Assembly (NCBI RefSeq): GCF_002099425.1
Contig: NW_018344336.1
Span: 716,001 to 780,000, forward strand
Source of the DNA: Phascolarctos cinereus
Lineage: Eukaryota > Chordata > Mammalia > Diprotodontia > Phascolarctidae
DNA: 64,000 nucleotides
Direction of reading: 5' to 3'
The notes under the pieces were generated by a model. That model did not search any database. It saw only the letters and a program-made list of their open reading frames with translations, and was not told where the DNA came from. Numbering within the stretch: the stretch's first letter is position 1; each line of letters begins with the position of its first letter. Shown here piece by piece: positions 25,681 to 37,845 of the stretch. Both the position numbers and the translations under genes were made by a program.

Positions 25681-25806
25681 GTATATAGGTGGCACAGTGG
25701 ATAGAACACCATCCCTGGAGTTCAAATGCGGCCTCAGACCAAACATGACACTTACTAGCTGTGTGACCCTGGGTGAGTCACTTAACCCCAATTGCCTTAA
25801 AAAAAA
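25681..25806 (+). mobile_element. tRNA-derived CORE/MIR-like SINE
   Basis: It shows an A-box-like GGTGGCACAGTGGATAG, a B-box-like GAGTTCAAATGCGG, then CACTTACTAGCTGTGTGACC and CAAGTCACTTAACC-type text (here GTGAGTCACTTAACC), and an A-rich tail. The usual text between CCTGGAG and TTCAAAT is shortened. Flanks GAAATGAGATTTT (25664-25676) and GAAATGGGATTTG (25807-25819) look like a slightly decayed target duplication. The counterpart at about 34207-34222 has no SINE. Confidence 0.92.
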
Positions 25807-27913
25807 GAAATGGGATTTGAGAACAGAAGATATCAGTCTGGGAGAGCCTTCAAAACAAGGGATATCTGATATGGGAGAGAATACAAAAGGTCAGGACTGA
25901 AGTATAATCCAATTTTCCTTATGACATAACTGTTACGGCTCTGAGAACCTACATCATCTGCTGGGGAAGGGGTCTTCAAATGTAAAATGTTACAAATTTC
26001 AAGGATTCCTCTAAATGTATGCTTATTAGGCAAACCTATTCTAGATCTAGGTAAATAATGTGTTGCAAGCTGAGGAAATAAAAGAGACACTGTTTCGTTT
26101 TTAAAATTGATATGTATTAAGATTAATATGTGTTGTAATAATTATCCAATAAAAAAGAAAAGGAAAAATCCTCACGGATTAGCGGAGAGCATGGCCCTAT
26201 TATCCAAAATGTGAGCTCTCAGTAGCCCCTTGCAACACTGAATATCGGAGCTTCCCAGCACTTTTCAAGGACATATGTTGGAGGGATCCTGTTGCTTAGA
26301 AAACCAGATTTCCTAGCTAGGGCATATGTCCTGACTCTTAACATCCAGATTTTGAATAAAAAGCTTAGTGAAAGTATAAGGTAGGAGATGCCTCATGGAA
26401 CATAGAATGTATAAGCTTGAAGGAAATTGAGCATTCAGGATCACCAGCTGGCTGAGATGTCGAATCTGCTAGACCAGAATTGTGACAGCCCAGGGAAGTG
26501 GGGAGGGGGAGATGTACGGGGTCTGGGAAGGACATTTTCCGAAACAGGAGGATTTGAGCACACAGAATGGCTGGCCTGGGAGTTGCCATGGAAACGCAAA
26601 TGTGAGTGCTGGCAGTACCCAGAGAAGAGAACACCTCAGAGCAAGTAGACCCCTTAGGGCAGCAAAGGTCAGATATTACAGTCTGTTCCTAACCCCTGTA
26701 TACTATAAGTGGGAGGGTGAGGGGAGGCGCTGTTCAGAGAATAGACATCATTTGGTGGGGGAGGGGCCTTGGAGTGGAAAATCTCACAAATAGCAAAGAT
26801 CTATTTTCATGTTTATATGGAATAAGCTTTAAAAAATAAGAAAGTAATTTTTTCACAGGAGTTCATGCCTTTATTCCAATTTAATTTTTATTGAGCACTA
26901 GTGATGTATAAGAAAAATAAATTTACCAAATCCTAAAAACCCCCAAATCACCACCTGTTTTCAACCACAGTACCAAAAGGGTTTGGTGACCTTAACTTTT
27001 ATTTTTTGGATAGAAAAAAACGCCTCTAAATGTTAATACATGTATACTAAAAGAAATAAATTTGCATGTATTTCTTTCCTTACTAAAGACTGATGTTTCT
27101 GTTACTTTTAATAAAAATGAATATTGAGTAATTTTGGACAGAAAACCTCCATGTTTACTACAGAGAGCTTTTGAGAGAAAAGACTTCTACTTCAAAGTCA
27201 TGGGATTGGTAGCCAATGTACATTGTAATGACAATTCAATGAATAAAATTAAAATTAATAAGTTGACACAAGTTATCAATATAGGGCTTTTAAAACCAAA
27301 AATGTCATGGTTTCTGTGTTCCCTACAGCACTAAAAGTTTAGGCTGCTAGGTATCTTTCACGAGGGAATATTGGAAGTAGTTGAAAGCAGAGATATAGAA
27401 TGTCCAAGGTGGGAGTTTAATCCTGCCTCCAAATGGACAAATGGAAGTGGAAAGTGAAGCCAGAATAGGGCATCTTTGAGGGCATCTGCATCCAAGACTT
27501 TTGGTGCTTAATATAAACATTGAATCCAGAAAAATGAGGTAGATTGGGGTGTAGTGTGTATAAAATCATTGTTCGGGGGACTACAAGAAGGAGAAAGGGA
27601 GATATCCAGGAGCTGAGAATGAAAATTGTCAGAAATTGGAGAGTTTTAGCTCATAGCATGGTATAACCATGGTGAAGAGAAGGAAGGAGGTAAGAAGAAG
27701 GGATAAGCAGAGCAGAGAGTGCCCTGAGACCTCATGGGGCAAATGTTGAAATGTCCTGAAAATCACCATGTCAGTTTGCTAGGCATTCTCTGAGAACACA
27801 AATGACTACCTCAGAATGGGCCTCAGAATGGATAGTATATGGCATAAATGGCAAGAATGTATTCTCCGATATATTCTTAATTGGCCCCAATATTGACCTG
27901 TTGTAGGCCATTT

Positions 27914-28085
27914 GCTGTTGGTTATGCTTTCTTCTCGAATAGGAACATAAAATTAGAAGGTGATGTCATGACTTGCCAGTGAATTGGATTTAAGTGTCCA
28001 TCTGTGTCTAGCCTAACTGTCTCTCCAGAACCATTTGAGTCTAGTGGCAAGATAAACATTAGCATGACTGGAGATGGCCCTCGAA
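27914..28085 (-). mobile_element. SINE of a second family, minus strand, with perfect target duplication
   Basis: The insert is flanked by GTAGGCCATTT at 27903-27913 and 28086-28096, a perfect 11-bp target duplication in monomer B. Read on the minus strand, it ends in a tail resembling the 3' end of the LINE fragments at 37.1, 45.5 and 60.6 kb (GATGTCA, CCTCTTCGAGAA, ACAACCAAC-like). Its body contains GACTGGAGATGGCCCTCGA on the plus strand and GCAAGTCATGACATC on the minus. I recognise it as a marsupial SINE type but cannot name the family with certainty. Confidence 0.78.
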
Positions 28086-28197
28086 GTAGGCCATTTAATA
28101 AACAAGATGAAGGTAGATTGATCTTCTGAGATCAAACCTAAATTCAAATTAATTTCAATTTTTAGTATGCGCTTTTGATGAAAAAGAGATTCTCTAA

Positions 28198-28382
28198 GGA
28201 CTTCCTGGTTCCAGGATGGCAGAGTAAGCAGAAAATCACTGTAACTCTGCCATGTTAACTTCCAAACCACCATAAAATAGTACCCCAAAACAAATCCTGG
28301 AATAGCAGAACCAGCAAAAAGATGGGATGAAACAATGTTTAGCCAAATAAACTTGGAAGACCAGCAAGAAACGTACATCTTA
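28198..28382 (+). mobile_element. Foreign filler at a deletion junction, possibly LINE-1 5' UTR-like
   Basis: This 185-bp stretch does not match any monomer. It includes CTTCCTGGTTCCAGGATGGC, AACTCTGCCATGTTAACTTC and GGAAGACCAGCAAGAAACG. The pattern resembles the start of marsupial LINE-1 5' untranslated regions, though I cannot confirm this. It joins early B on the left to mid C on the right (GATGAGGGAAATTGTCTGAA), so about 1 kb of satellite is missing. I see no target duplication. Confidence 0.5.
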
Positions 28383-30188
28383 CTGATGAGGGAAATTGTC
28401 TGAAGAAATGGGATTTTAGAAGACACAATTTCAGCCTGGGAGGAACCTATGAGCAGAGAATGAGAGATTGAGAACAGTATTTCCAAGAAGGGATGTCTGA
28501 TCCAAGAGAGAACACCAAAGGTGAGGACTGGGGTATCCTCCAATTTCCCATATGTCATAGCTCTGAGAGCTCCTAGAACCTACTTCATTTTCTGTGGAAT
28601 GGACTTTTCAATGCAAATGTCATCAGTTTCAAGGATTATTTCAAATATATTCTTAATGGGAAAAATAATTTCCAGTTCTAAGTAACTAAAATAGGAGAAC
28701 TGAGAATTTCTTGATGAGATCAGTCATTTATTTCAATTAACTTTATATTATACCCATGTGAAGCTCAACATTTTTTATATATTCCACTACACAGCTAAAA
28801 ATTTTTGTTGAAGTGGTGATAACGTTTTGGCTAGTTAAAAGCTTCCCAGACAAGGTAATGTATAACTCCGTGAAACAAATACAATTCCATGTAATTCTTT
28901 GTCTTTATGATAAAGGGTGTCATTGAAATGCTTATCATTGATAATGATAATAGAGTGTTTTTGAACAAAAAGTAAAACTAGGTTTTAATTTCTGAAGCCT
29001 CATTAGTGACAGTAATGTTTCCCGATCATAATATCTGTAAGTCATTAGGTACAGTGTAATAAAAATCCATTAAACTTATAAAATGAAATTTATAGATGAT
29101 AGGATGGTGTTTTTTTTTTCAACCAAGAATTTCATTTCTTAGAATGTCCTTAGTACTCTTAATGCCAGGCTGTCAGTACACATTCAGTGGGATTGTTGGA
29201 GGTGGCTAAAGTTTGGCTTAGCAAATTTCCTAGCTAAGTCCTAACTCTGTCTCACGTTGGAATGGGGACGTGAGAGCAAAACAAAACTTTAGAACACAAA
29301 AGGTCAGTCTTCTGAATGGGCTACAAACCACCCAATGTGAAAGGGGGAAGCTGTCTGATATCATGAATCAGAATCTGCTCTGGCAGGGTCTATGAAGGGA
29401 AAATTTCATAAATGGAAAAGCTGTATTTCCATCTGTATTCTAAGTGAGCCAAATGTTGGCCAATTGTAGGGAAGTCAAAAATCAGAAAGAGGGCAAGTTT
29501 GCCTAGGATTCCAATCCTTTCCTGCAATTTAATTAACATTTGGTAGTTGGGATTCTTGGAAATAAATCATGAATCCACAACTAAACGGCTAAAACAGTCT
29601 AGTTAAAGTACTCTCTATCTTCTGACAAGCCAAAATAAAACATCCCCAAACTGAAGAGACTTGGGCACCAAAGCAAATGTAACTCCCTGTATGTTCTCTT
29701 TTAGTCTAGACTTCTATTGCTATTGCTAACAAGGAAAATGAAAGCAGAGTGTGTTATTGCAATAAAAGGAATGTATAGCATGCTCAGGACTTAGAACAGA
29801 ATCCCGTTATTTTTGCAAATTTGTATAAAGGGAAGATTCATGTGCATTGTAATAATTATCTAGTAAAAATTAAAACAAAAATCGTTATGGATAATTTTCA
29901 GGATCATGAACTGAATGAGACTAGAGCAGGTGTAAAGTCAGAATTTTGAGGGTCTAGAGAAAAGAGGGTGGAAGAGGTGGAGGGGCTGGGAGTGGACATT
30001 TCCAGAAACAGGAGATTTTGAGCACAGTGTCAGGCCTGGGAGTTGCCATGGAGATGAAAATGAGAGAGCAGCAGTGCCCAGAGAAGGGGGGAAATCAGAA
30101 CAAAGAGAGTACTTGGGGCAGAAAATGTCGGCTTTTGCAGTGAATTTCAAACTAGTATATGCTACAAGTGGGAGGGCTCAGAGAAAAA

Positions 30189-30480
30189 TCATCTCTTGGG
30201 GAAGGGGGCTTAGAGTGGAAAACCTCACAAACCACATGGACTTATCTTCATGTATATAGTCAGTGGACCCAAATTTTGGTCATTTTTAACTAATTTAAAA
30301 AACAAAAAGTTGGATTTTTTTGGCAGGAGATCATTCATTTATTTGAATATGATTTTTATTGGGCATCAGTTATGAATAAGTAAAACTAACAAAGAAACTA
30401 AAGAAAACATAAACCAAATCATCTCTTGGGGAAGGGGCCTTAGAGTGGAAAACCTCCCAAATCAAATGGATTTGTTTCCC
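30189..30480 (+). repeat. Local duplication of an A start
   Basis: ATCTCTTGGGGAAGGGG-type text and about 50 bp after it occur at 30190-30245 and again at 30421-30475, about 231 bp apart. The first copy continues as normal A; the second continues into the deleted A form shared with unit 10. Confidence 0.8.
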
Positions 30481-32620
30481 TCAATTTATTTTCATGAATA
30501 TGGAGACTATTTCAAATCATCATATCAGTAAGATTAGTGTACATTGTAATAATTATCCAATTAATAAAAATAAAATAACTTTGAACAGTTTTCATCATAG
30601 AAACCAAAATGTCACATTTTGGATGGTCCCTGGGACACTAACATTTAGGCTTTGAGGTACCTTTCACATGGGAATCTTGTGAGTAGATGAGAGATGCAGA
30701 ATGTCCAAGCTAAATGTTATGTCCAGCCTTTGAATTTAGCAGAGGGGACAGTGAAGGCAGAACATATGATCATGCAGGGTACCTGGAACTCAGACTGTGT
30801 GAGTTGGATGGAAACTTTGAATCCTGAATCCTGAGTTGATTTGACTATAGAGTACATAATGTCAATTTTGGGAAGGAAGAGAAGAGGAAGAGTGGTAGAT
30901 GTTCAGTGGCTAAGAATGGAAATTGTAAGAAAGAGGAGGATTTTAACACATGGTATCATGTTCTCCTGATCAAAACATGAAAGAGGTAGGAGAGCACTCT
31001 GAGGAAGGAATATTGGAGCAGAGAGTGCCCAGAGATCCCAAAGGGCAGATTTTGTAGGTCCTGAAAATCACCATGTTTGAGTGCGTGGCATTCTCTGAGA
31101 ACAGAAATGAATAGCTCTGAATGGGCCTTAGAATGGAAAATGTCCTAAATGGCAAAGATGTATTCTCAGATAGATTTTTAGTTTAGCCTAAATATTGTCC
31201 TTTTGAATGTCATTTTAAAAAATGAGAACAAGGTAGATTATTCTTATGAGATCAAGTGTCAATTCAAGTTTCAAGGTAATGTACAACTTCAAGGAACAAA
31301 TACAATTCCATGAAGATCTTTGATAAAGGCTGCCATGGAAGTGTTTATTATTGATAATTATTATAGAGTGTTTTTGAACAAAAAGTAAAACTAAGTTTTA
31401 ATTCCTAGTGTTTCCAGATCATAATATCTGTAAGTCATTAAGTACAGTGTCATAAAAATCCATTAAAAACTTTAAAAATGAAAGTTATAGATAATAGGAG
31501 GGTGTTTCCTTGGAACCAAGAAATTTATGTCTTAGAATGTCCTTAGTACTCTTAGTGCCAGGGCTATCAGTTCACAGTTAATGGGATTATTGGAGGTGGC
31601 TGAAGTTTGGCTTACCAAATATCCTACCTAGGTATAAGTCCTAATTCTGAATGTCACATACTGGAGTAGAGATAGGAGACCAAAGTAAAATTTTAGAACA
31701 CAAAAGGTCAGACATTTGACTGGGCTACAAACCACCCAATGTGATAGCGGGAAGCATTCTGAAATCATGAATCAGAATCTACTCAGGCCGGACGCCCTTA
31801 GAAGGTGAAATATCATAAATGGTAAATATTTATTTTCATCTATATTCTAAGTGAGCCAAATATTGGTCAATTGTAGGGAAGTCAAAAATCAGAGAGAAGA
31901 CAAGTTTGCCTAGGATTCCAATCCTTTCCTGCAATTTAATTAACGTTTGGTAGCTGGGATGCTTGGGAATAAATCATGCATCTACAACTACACAGCTAAA
32001 AGAGTCTAGTTAAAGTACTGTCTATTTTCTGACAAGCCAAAATAAAACATCCCCAAATTGAAGAAACTTGGACAACAAAGCAAATGTAACTCCCTATATG
32101 TTCTCTTTAAGTCTAGACTACTATTCATATTACTAACAAGGAAAATGAAAGCAGGGTATGTTTGCACAATAAAAGGAACGTGTAGCATGCTCAGGACTTA
32201 GAACAGAATCCCATTATTTTTGCAAATTTGTATATAGGGAAGATGCATGTGCATTGTAATAATTATCTAGTAAAGATAAAAACAAAAATCCTTATCGATA
32301 ACTTTCAGGATCATGACCTGGATGCAGCTATAGCAGATGCAAAGTCAGAATTTTGAGGGTCTGGAGAAGAAAGGGTGGCAGAAGTAGAGGGGCTGGGAGT
32401 GGAAATTTTCAGAAACAGGAGATTTGGAGCACCAGAGGGTCAGGCCTGGGGGTTGCCATGGAGATGAAAATGAGAGAGCAGCAGTGCCCAGAGAAGGGGG
32501 GGAATCAGAACAAAGAGAGTGTTTAGGGCACAAAATGTCGGCTCTTGCAGTGTGCTCCAAATCACTATATGCTCCAGGTGGGAGGGCTCAGAGAGAAGGA
32601 ATCATCTCTTGGGGAAGGGG
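30209..32620 (+). repeat. HOR unit 9 (A duplicated start, B truncated, C late part, D)
   Basis: The A start occurs twice (30189-30245 and 30420-30480). The second copy jumps at about 30485 to late A. B starts near 31126, is cut at about 31275 and continues in late C (TAATGTACAACTTCAAGGAA). D has its marker near 31790 and ends in the short form near 32305. Length is only 2.4 kb. Confidence 0.78.
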
Positions 32621-35171
32621 TCTTAGAATGGAAAACCTCACAAATCACATGGATTTATTTTCATATATACAGAGACTATTTCAATTCATCATATCAGTAA
32701 GATCAGTGTACATTGTAATAGTTATCCAATTAATAAAAATAAAATAATAACTCTGTACGATTTTCATCATAGGGTCTTGGAACCAAAAATGTCACATTTT
32801 GGATGGTCCATGGGACACTAAAGTTTAGGCTTCCAGGTACCTTTCATGTGGGAATCTTGTGAGTAGATGAGAGATGCAGAATGTCCAAGCTAAGTGTTAC
32901 GTCCAGCCTCTTAATTTACCAGTGGGGACAGTGAAGCCTGAATATATGATCATACAGGGCACCTGGACCCCAGACTGTGTGAGTTTGATGGAAACTTTGT
33001 AACCAGAATCCTTAGCTTGATTCGGCTATAGAATCCATAATGTCAGCATTGGGAGGGAGTAGAAGAGGAAGTGTGGTAGATGTTCAGTGGCTGAGAATGG
33101 AAATTGTAAGAAAGAGGAGGATTTTTAACACATAGTATCGTGTAGTCCTGATCAAGAGATGAAGGAGGTAGGAGAGCACTCTGAGGAAGGGATATCTGAG
33201 CAGAAAGTGCCCAGAGACCCCAAAGGGCAGATCTTGGAATGTCCTGAAAATCACCATGTTTTGAGTGCGTGGCATTCTCTGAGAACAGAAATGATCAGCT
33301 CTAAATGGGCTTTAGAATGGAAAATGTCCTAAATGGCAAAGATGTATTCTTAGACAGATTTTTAGTTGGCCCAAATATTGACCTTTTGTATGTCATTTAA
33401 CAAATCAGAACACGACAGATTATTCTTATGAGATCAAATATCAATTCAAGTTTCATTCTGAGGATGTACTGGTGATGCAAAAAAGAAAAATCTCGCATCC
33501 TTAACCACAGAACCTTAAAAGCAAGATGAAAATACTGTTTATTTTATAACCACTCCAAAAAACCACACAAACCACAAATATCTGTACAAAAAATGTGGCA
33601 ATCCTCTGCAATTCCTTCACTGAGAATGATACTTATATTTATTTATGGTAGTGTTAGTGATAATAGCTATTCAGTATTTTTTTTACCACTAATAATGGCC
33701 TTTTAAGGGGAGACAACTGAAGTTTGGAAATCAGTATATATTTAAGACTTAAACACGTTGTTAAAATAAGAATTAAAATTAACCAAAGCAGGAAAAAGAA
33801 CATAAAACCTCATAAGTGTCAGAACTCTGTTCTTTTAGACATGAGAATGCCATGTGTTTAAAGGTCCTTAGAAAACGGAATGTCTGCAATTCCAAATACT
33901 ATTACAGTGAACAAATGGGTTGTAGGCTGGAACTTAGGATACAGAATTTTCCATCATGGCAGTGAGTCCCTATGAATGAAACAATTAGGAATGGATTGTG
34001 AAAACTGAATTCTTGAACCAGGCTTTGATTTGGGATCTCAACTATCTGAGCTTTATGGAAATATATAATCCTGAATCGAATCCTGAAATAGATAATCCAA
34101 GAATGATGAGAAGGATGAGGTTGTAGAAACAGGACTGTCAGTTTAGGGAAGTACCAGAAGAGAGAGACAGGGAGATGTTTAGAGGCTGATGAGGGAAAGT
34201 GTCTAAAGAAATGGGGTTTTAGAACAGGCAGTGTCAGTCTGGGAGAATGGGAGATTGAGGAGAGCCTTCAAAACAAGGGATATCTGATATGGGAGAGAAT
34301 ACAAAAGGTCAGGACTGAAGTATAATCCAATTTTCCTTATGACATAACTGTTACGGCTCTGAGAACCTACATCATCTGCTGGGGAAGGGGTCTTCACATG
34401 TAAAATGTTACAAATTTCAAGGATTCCTCTAAATGTATGCTTATTAGGCAAACCTTTTCTAGATCTAGGTAAATAATGTGTTACAAGCTGAGGAAATAAA
34501 AGAGACACTGTTTCGTTTTTAAAATTGATATGTATTAAGATTAATATGTGTTATAATAATTGTCCAATAAAAAAGGAAAGGAAAAATCCTCACAGATCAG
34601 AGGAGAGCATGGCCCTATTATCCAAAATGTCAGCTCTAGGTAGCCCCTTGCAACACCGAATATCAGAGCTTCCCAGTACCTTTCAAGGACATATGTTGGA
34701 GGGGTCGTGTTGCTTAGAAAACCAGATTTCCTAGCTAGGGCATATGTCTTGACTCTGAATGCCAAGATTCTTAATAAAAAGCTTAGTGAAAGTATAAGGT
34801 AGGAGATGCCTCATGGAACATAGAATGTATAAGCTTGAAGGAAATTGAGCATTCAGGATCATCAGCTGGCTGAGAGGTCGAATCTGCAAGGCCAGAACTG
34901 TGACAGTCTAGAGAAGAGAGAAGGGGAGGTGTATGTGGTCTGGGAAGGGACATTTTCCGAAACAGGAGGATTTGAGCACACAGAATGTCAGGCCTGGGAG
35001 TTGCCATGAAAACAAAAGTGAGAGAATTAGCAGTACCCATAAAATATGGGACCTTATAGCAAAGTGAGCTCTTTGAGTAGCAAAGATCAGATATTACAGG
35101 GTATTAGTAACCCCTGTATGCTATAGGTCGGAGTGGATTCATAGCGCAGACATCATCTGGTGAGGAAGGGG
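32621..35171 (+). repeat. HOR unit 10 (A deleted, B, C start, late A-long)
   Basis: The A marker region joins late A at about 32668 (ATATACAGAGACTATTTCAA), the same junction as near 30490. B marker near 33310, C marker near 34390. At about 34480 it shows the same C-to-D/A contraction as near 26060. The whole 32.7-35.2 kb stretch closely matches 24.1-26.8 kb but lacks the SINE found there. Confidence 0.8.
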
Positions 35172-37127
35172 CCTTAGAGTGGAAAATCTCACAAATACCA
35201 AAGATTTATTTTCATGTTTATATGGAGTAGGTTTTAAGAAGTAAGAGGAAAGTATATTTTTAACATGAGATCATTAATTTATTCCTATTTAATTTTTATT
35301 GAACACTAGTGATGTATAAGAAAAATACATTTATAAAATCCTAAAAAACCCCCAAAAGTACCCCCTATCTTCAACCATAGTACCAAAAGGGTTTGGTGAG
35401 CTTATCTTTCATTTTTTGGCTAGCCGAAAATGCCTCCGAACCACAACACATGCACACTAAAAGAAAGGCAATTGCATGTATTTCTTTCCTTAGTAAAGAC
35501 TGATGTTTCTATTACTTTTAATAAAAACGAATATTGAGTAATTTTGGACAAACAGCCCAGATGTTCAGTATAGAGAACTTTTTAGAGAGAAAACTTCTTT
35601 TTCAAAGTCAAAGGTAGCCAATGTACATTGTAATAACAATACAATAAATAAAAGTAAAATTAATAAGTTGACACAAGTTATTTACATATGGCTTTTTAAA
35701 CCAAAAATGCCATGTCTTAAATGTTCCATAGAACACTAAAACTTTAGGCTGCCAGGTATATTTCCTGAGGGAATATTGGAAATAGTCGAGGACATAGATA
35801 CAGAATATCCAAGCTGGGAATTTAATCTTGCCTCTAAATAGACCAATAGGGAGTGGAAAGTGAGGGCAAAATATTGGACTCTGGAAGGCACCTGGAACCG
35901 CAACTGTGGGGCTTGACAGTAACTTTGAATTCTGAATCACGAGCTACATTCAGCTCTAGAATTTAAAATGTCAAAAAAATCTGATATCTTAACGACGAAA
36001 AGTGATATTTTGAGACAAAAGTGAAAATACTATCAATGTTATGACCACCCAAATTAATATGGCAATCCCAAAATTTATGTAAAGGACAAAGTGTACAATC
36101 TTCTGCAATTGCTTCATTGATAAAGATAGCTATTGATAGTAGTTATTTGTCATAGTGAATATTCGGTATTGTGAAGCATTACAACATGGTGTTATGTAGA
36201 AAGGGAGAAGAATTCTCTTTGGAAATAGTAGATGGGTAAGGTTTGCATTATTAAAATAAAACAATAAAGGAAATGTAAGCAAAATAATCCCAATCAATCT
36301 TAGGAAGGTACTCCCTTAGATAAGAGACTTTCCTATCTGTGAAGGTTCTTAGAGAAATGAATGTGTGTGCATTATTGTGTCATTAAAGCTGCCAAGTTGG
36401 CATTAGGCAAGAGGTCAGAAGACAGAATTTCCCAGCATGACAATAAGTTCCATCTCTGAATAGAAAACTTAGTAACTTGAATGTTAAGCCAGAATTCTTG
36501 AACAGTTCTTGGAACAAACATGGAACCTAGAATAGCTGAGCTTGACTGACATATACAAACTAGAATCCTGTACTGGATGAGGCTGTAGAACCAGGGATAT
36601 CAGTTTGGGGAAGGACTAGAAGCGAGAGTGGGAGATGTTGAGAGGTTGATGAAGGAAATTGCCTTAAAAAATGAGATTTGAGGAGAGACAATGTCCAGTC
36701 TGGGAGGATCCTTGCAGAAGAGAATGAAAGATTTAGGAGAGCTTTTAACAGAAGGGATATCTGATCCAGGAGAGAACAGAAAAGGTCAGAACTGGGGTGC
36801 CCTCCAATTTTCCATATGTGACAGCTCTGAGAGGTCTGAGAACCTACTTTATCTGCTGTGGAAAAGACTTTACAATGGAAAATGTTATCCATTTCAAGGA
36901 TTACTTAAAATATATTCTTAGTGCTCACAAATATTTTACATTTCTAAGGAAATAAAGTAGGAGAATTTAGAATTTCTAGATAAGTCATTTATTTCAATAA
37001 ACATTATATTATACTCTTGTGAAGCTCAATTTTTTTTTTTGTATCTTCCACCACACAGATCAAAAGTTTTGTTGAAAGTAGTGATAATTTTTTGGTTTGC
37101 TAAATATTATATTATGTATAACGCTAC

Positions 37128-37592
37128 TTGTATAAGAGAGCACAACTATTTTAGGCTGGCCACATTGTTTGAATGCCAAACTTCACTTGCCTAAAAGACT
37201 ACTTAATGGAGAACTCAAACAGGCAAAGTGTAAACGTGGTGGTCAGAAAAAGCAATACAAAGACTCTTTCAAGGTCTCTCTGAAGAAGTTTGGAATTGAT
37301 TGTGTGACATGGGAGATACTGGCATAGGACCACCCAGCATGTCGTACCCACATCAGAGAAGTTGCTGTGCTCTATGAACAAAGCAGAATTGAAGTAGCTC
37401 AAAGTAAATGTGAGATGTGCAAATTTGGCAGCATCTCCACCCTAAATGTTCTCATGGCTTATGTGTGCCTGAACTGTGGTAGAGCACTGTGAGCTCGTAT
37501 GGGTCTGATTAGCCACAGTGAGACACATTGGAACTTGACTGTAACACAGTGATGTCATTTTGGTCCTCTTCAAGAATGGACAACAACCAACT
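37128..37592 (+). mobile_element. LINE 3' fragment (C-terminal coding end and short 3' UTR), copy 1
   Basis: A 5'-truncated non-LTR retrotransposon. In one frame it reads KRLLNGEL, then RGGQKKQYKDSFKVSLKKFG, DHPACRTHI, and a terminal zinc-finger-like CLNCGRAL with [16 protein letters not shown] before the stop. This is the typical end of many animal LINE reverse transcriptases (K-LLYGEL, GGQ-KR-KDTLK-SLK-FGI, DRPAWR, CxxCGRxF-R-GL-SH-R-H). At least two in-frame stops and a disabled start make it non-functional. The 3' end is TCCTCTTCAAGAATGGACAA followed by CAACCAAC. The clade is uncertain; an RTE-like element is possible. Confidence 0.85.
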
Positions 37593-37593
37593 G

Positions 37594-37648
<55 letters not shown>

Positions 37649-37845
37649 ACATATATATATGTATATATATAGTGTATATATATATGTATATATATCAATA
37701 TGATAATATATATATATACACATATATATATATATATACACATATATATTAGTATATATATATATATTAATATTAATAACTTATATATAAACTTATTATA
37801 TATAATACATAATGATATTATAATATATATATCTATATATATGTA
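37593..37845 (+). repeat. TA-rich tract at the LINE 3' end
   Basis: About 250 bp of TA, TATG and TATAATA units directly after the LINE 3' end, before satellite C resumes at ATTATGCACAAGCTTCAGG. The corresponding tract is about 85 bp after the second LINE copy and about 210 bp after the third. Confidence 0.93.

Larger units (their letters stand above)
23816..26766 (+). repeat. HOR unit 7b: A second half, B, C start, late A-long (contracted form)
   Basis: After the switch the sequence continues as late A (about 24015-24770), B (marker near 24773) and C (marker near 25973). At about 26060 the C text GATCTAGGTAAATAATGTG passes to the second half of D and then the long A form (TTTCAAGGACATATGTTGGA near 26262). 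About 1.1 kb of C plus D is missing. A SINE sits at 25681-25806. Confidence 0.8.
26767..30208 (+). repeat. HOR unit 8 (A-B/C hybrid-D)
   Basis: A marker 26767, B marker near 27821, C marker near 28597, D marker near 29380. B is interrupted by a SINE (27914-28085) and then cut at about 28198, where a foreign filler bridges to mid C at 28383. D ends in the short form near 29890. Confidence 0.8.

Noticed and set aside
37040-37130. Separate unknown insert before LINE copy 1
   Set aside because: The text matches late C with small changes and leads into the LINE at the same place as in the other two copies.
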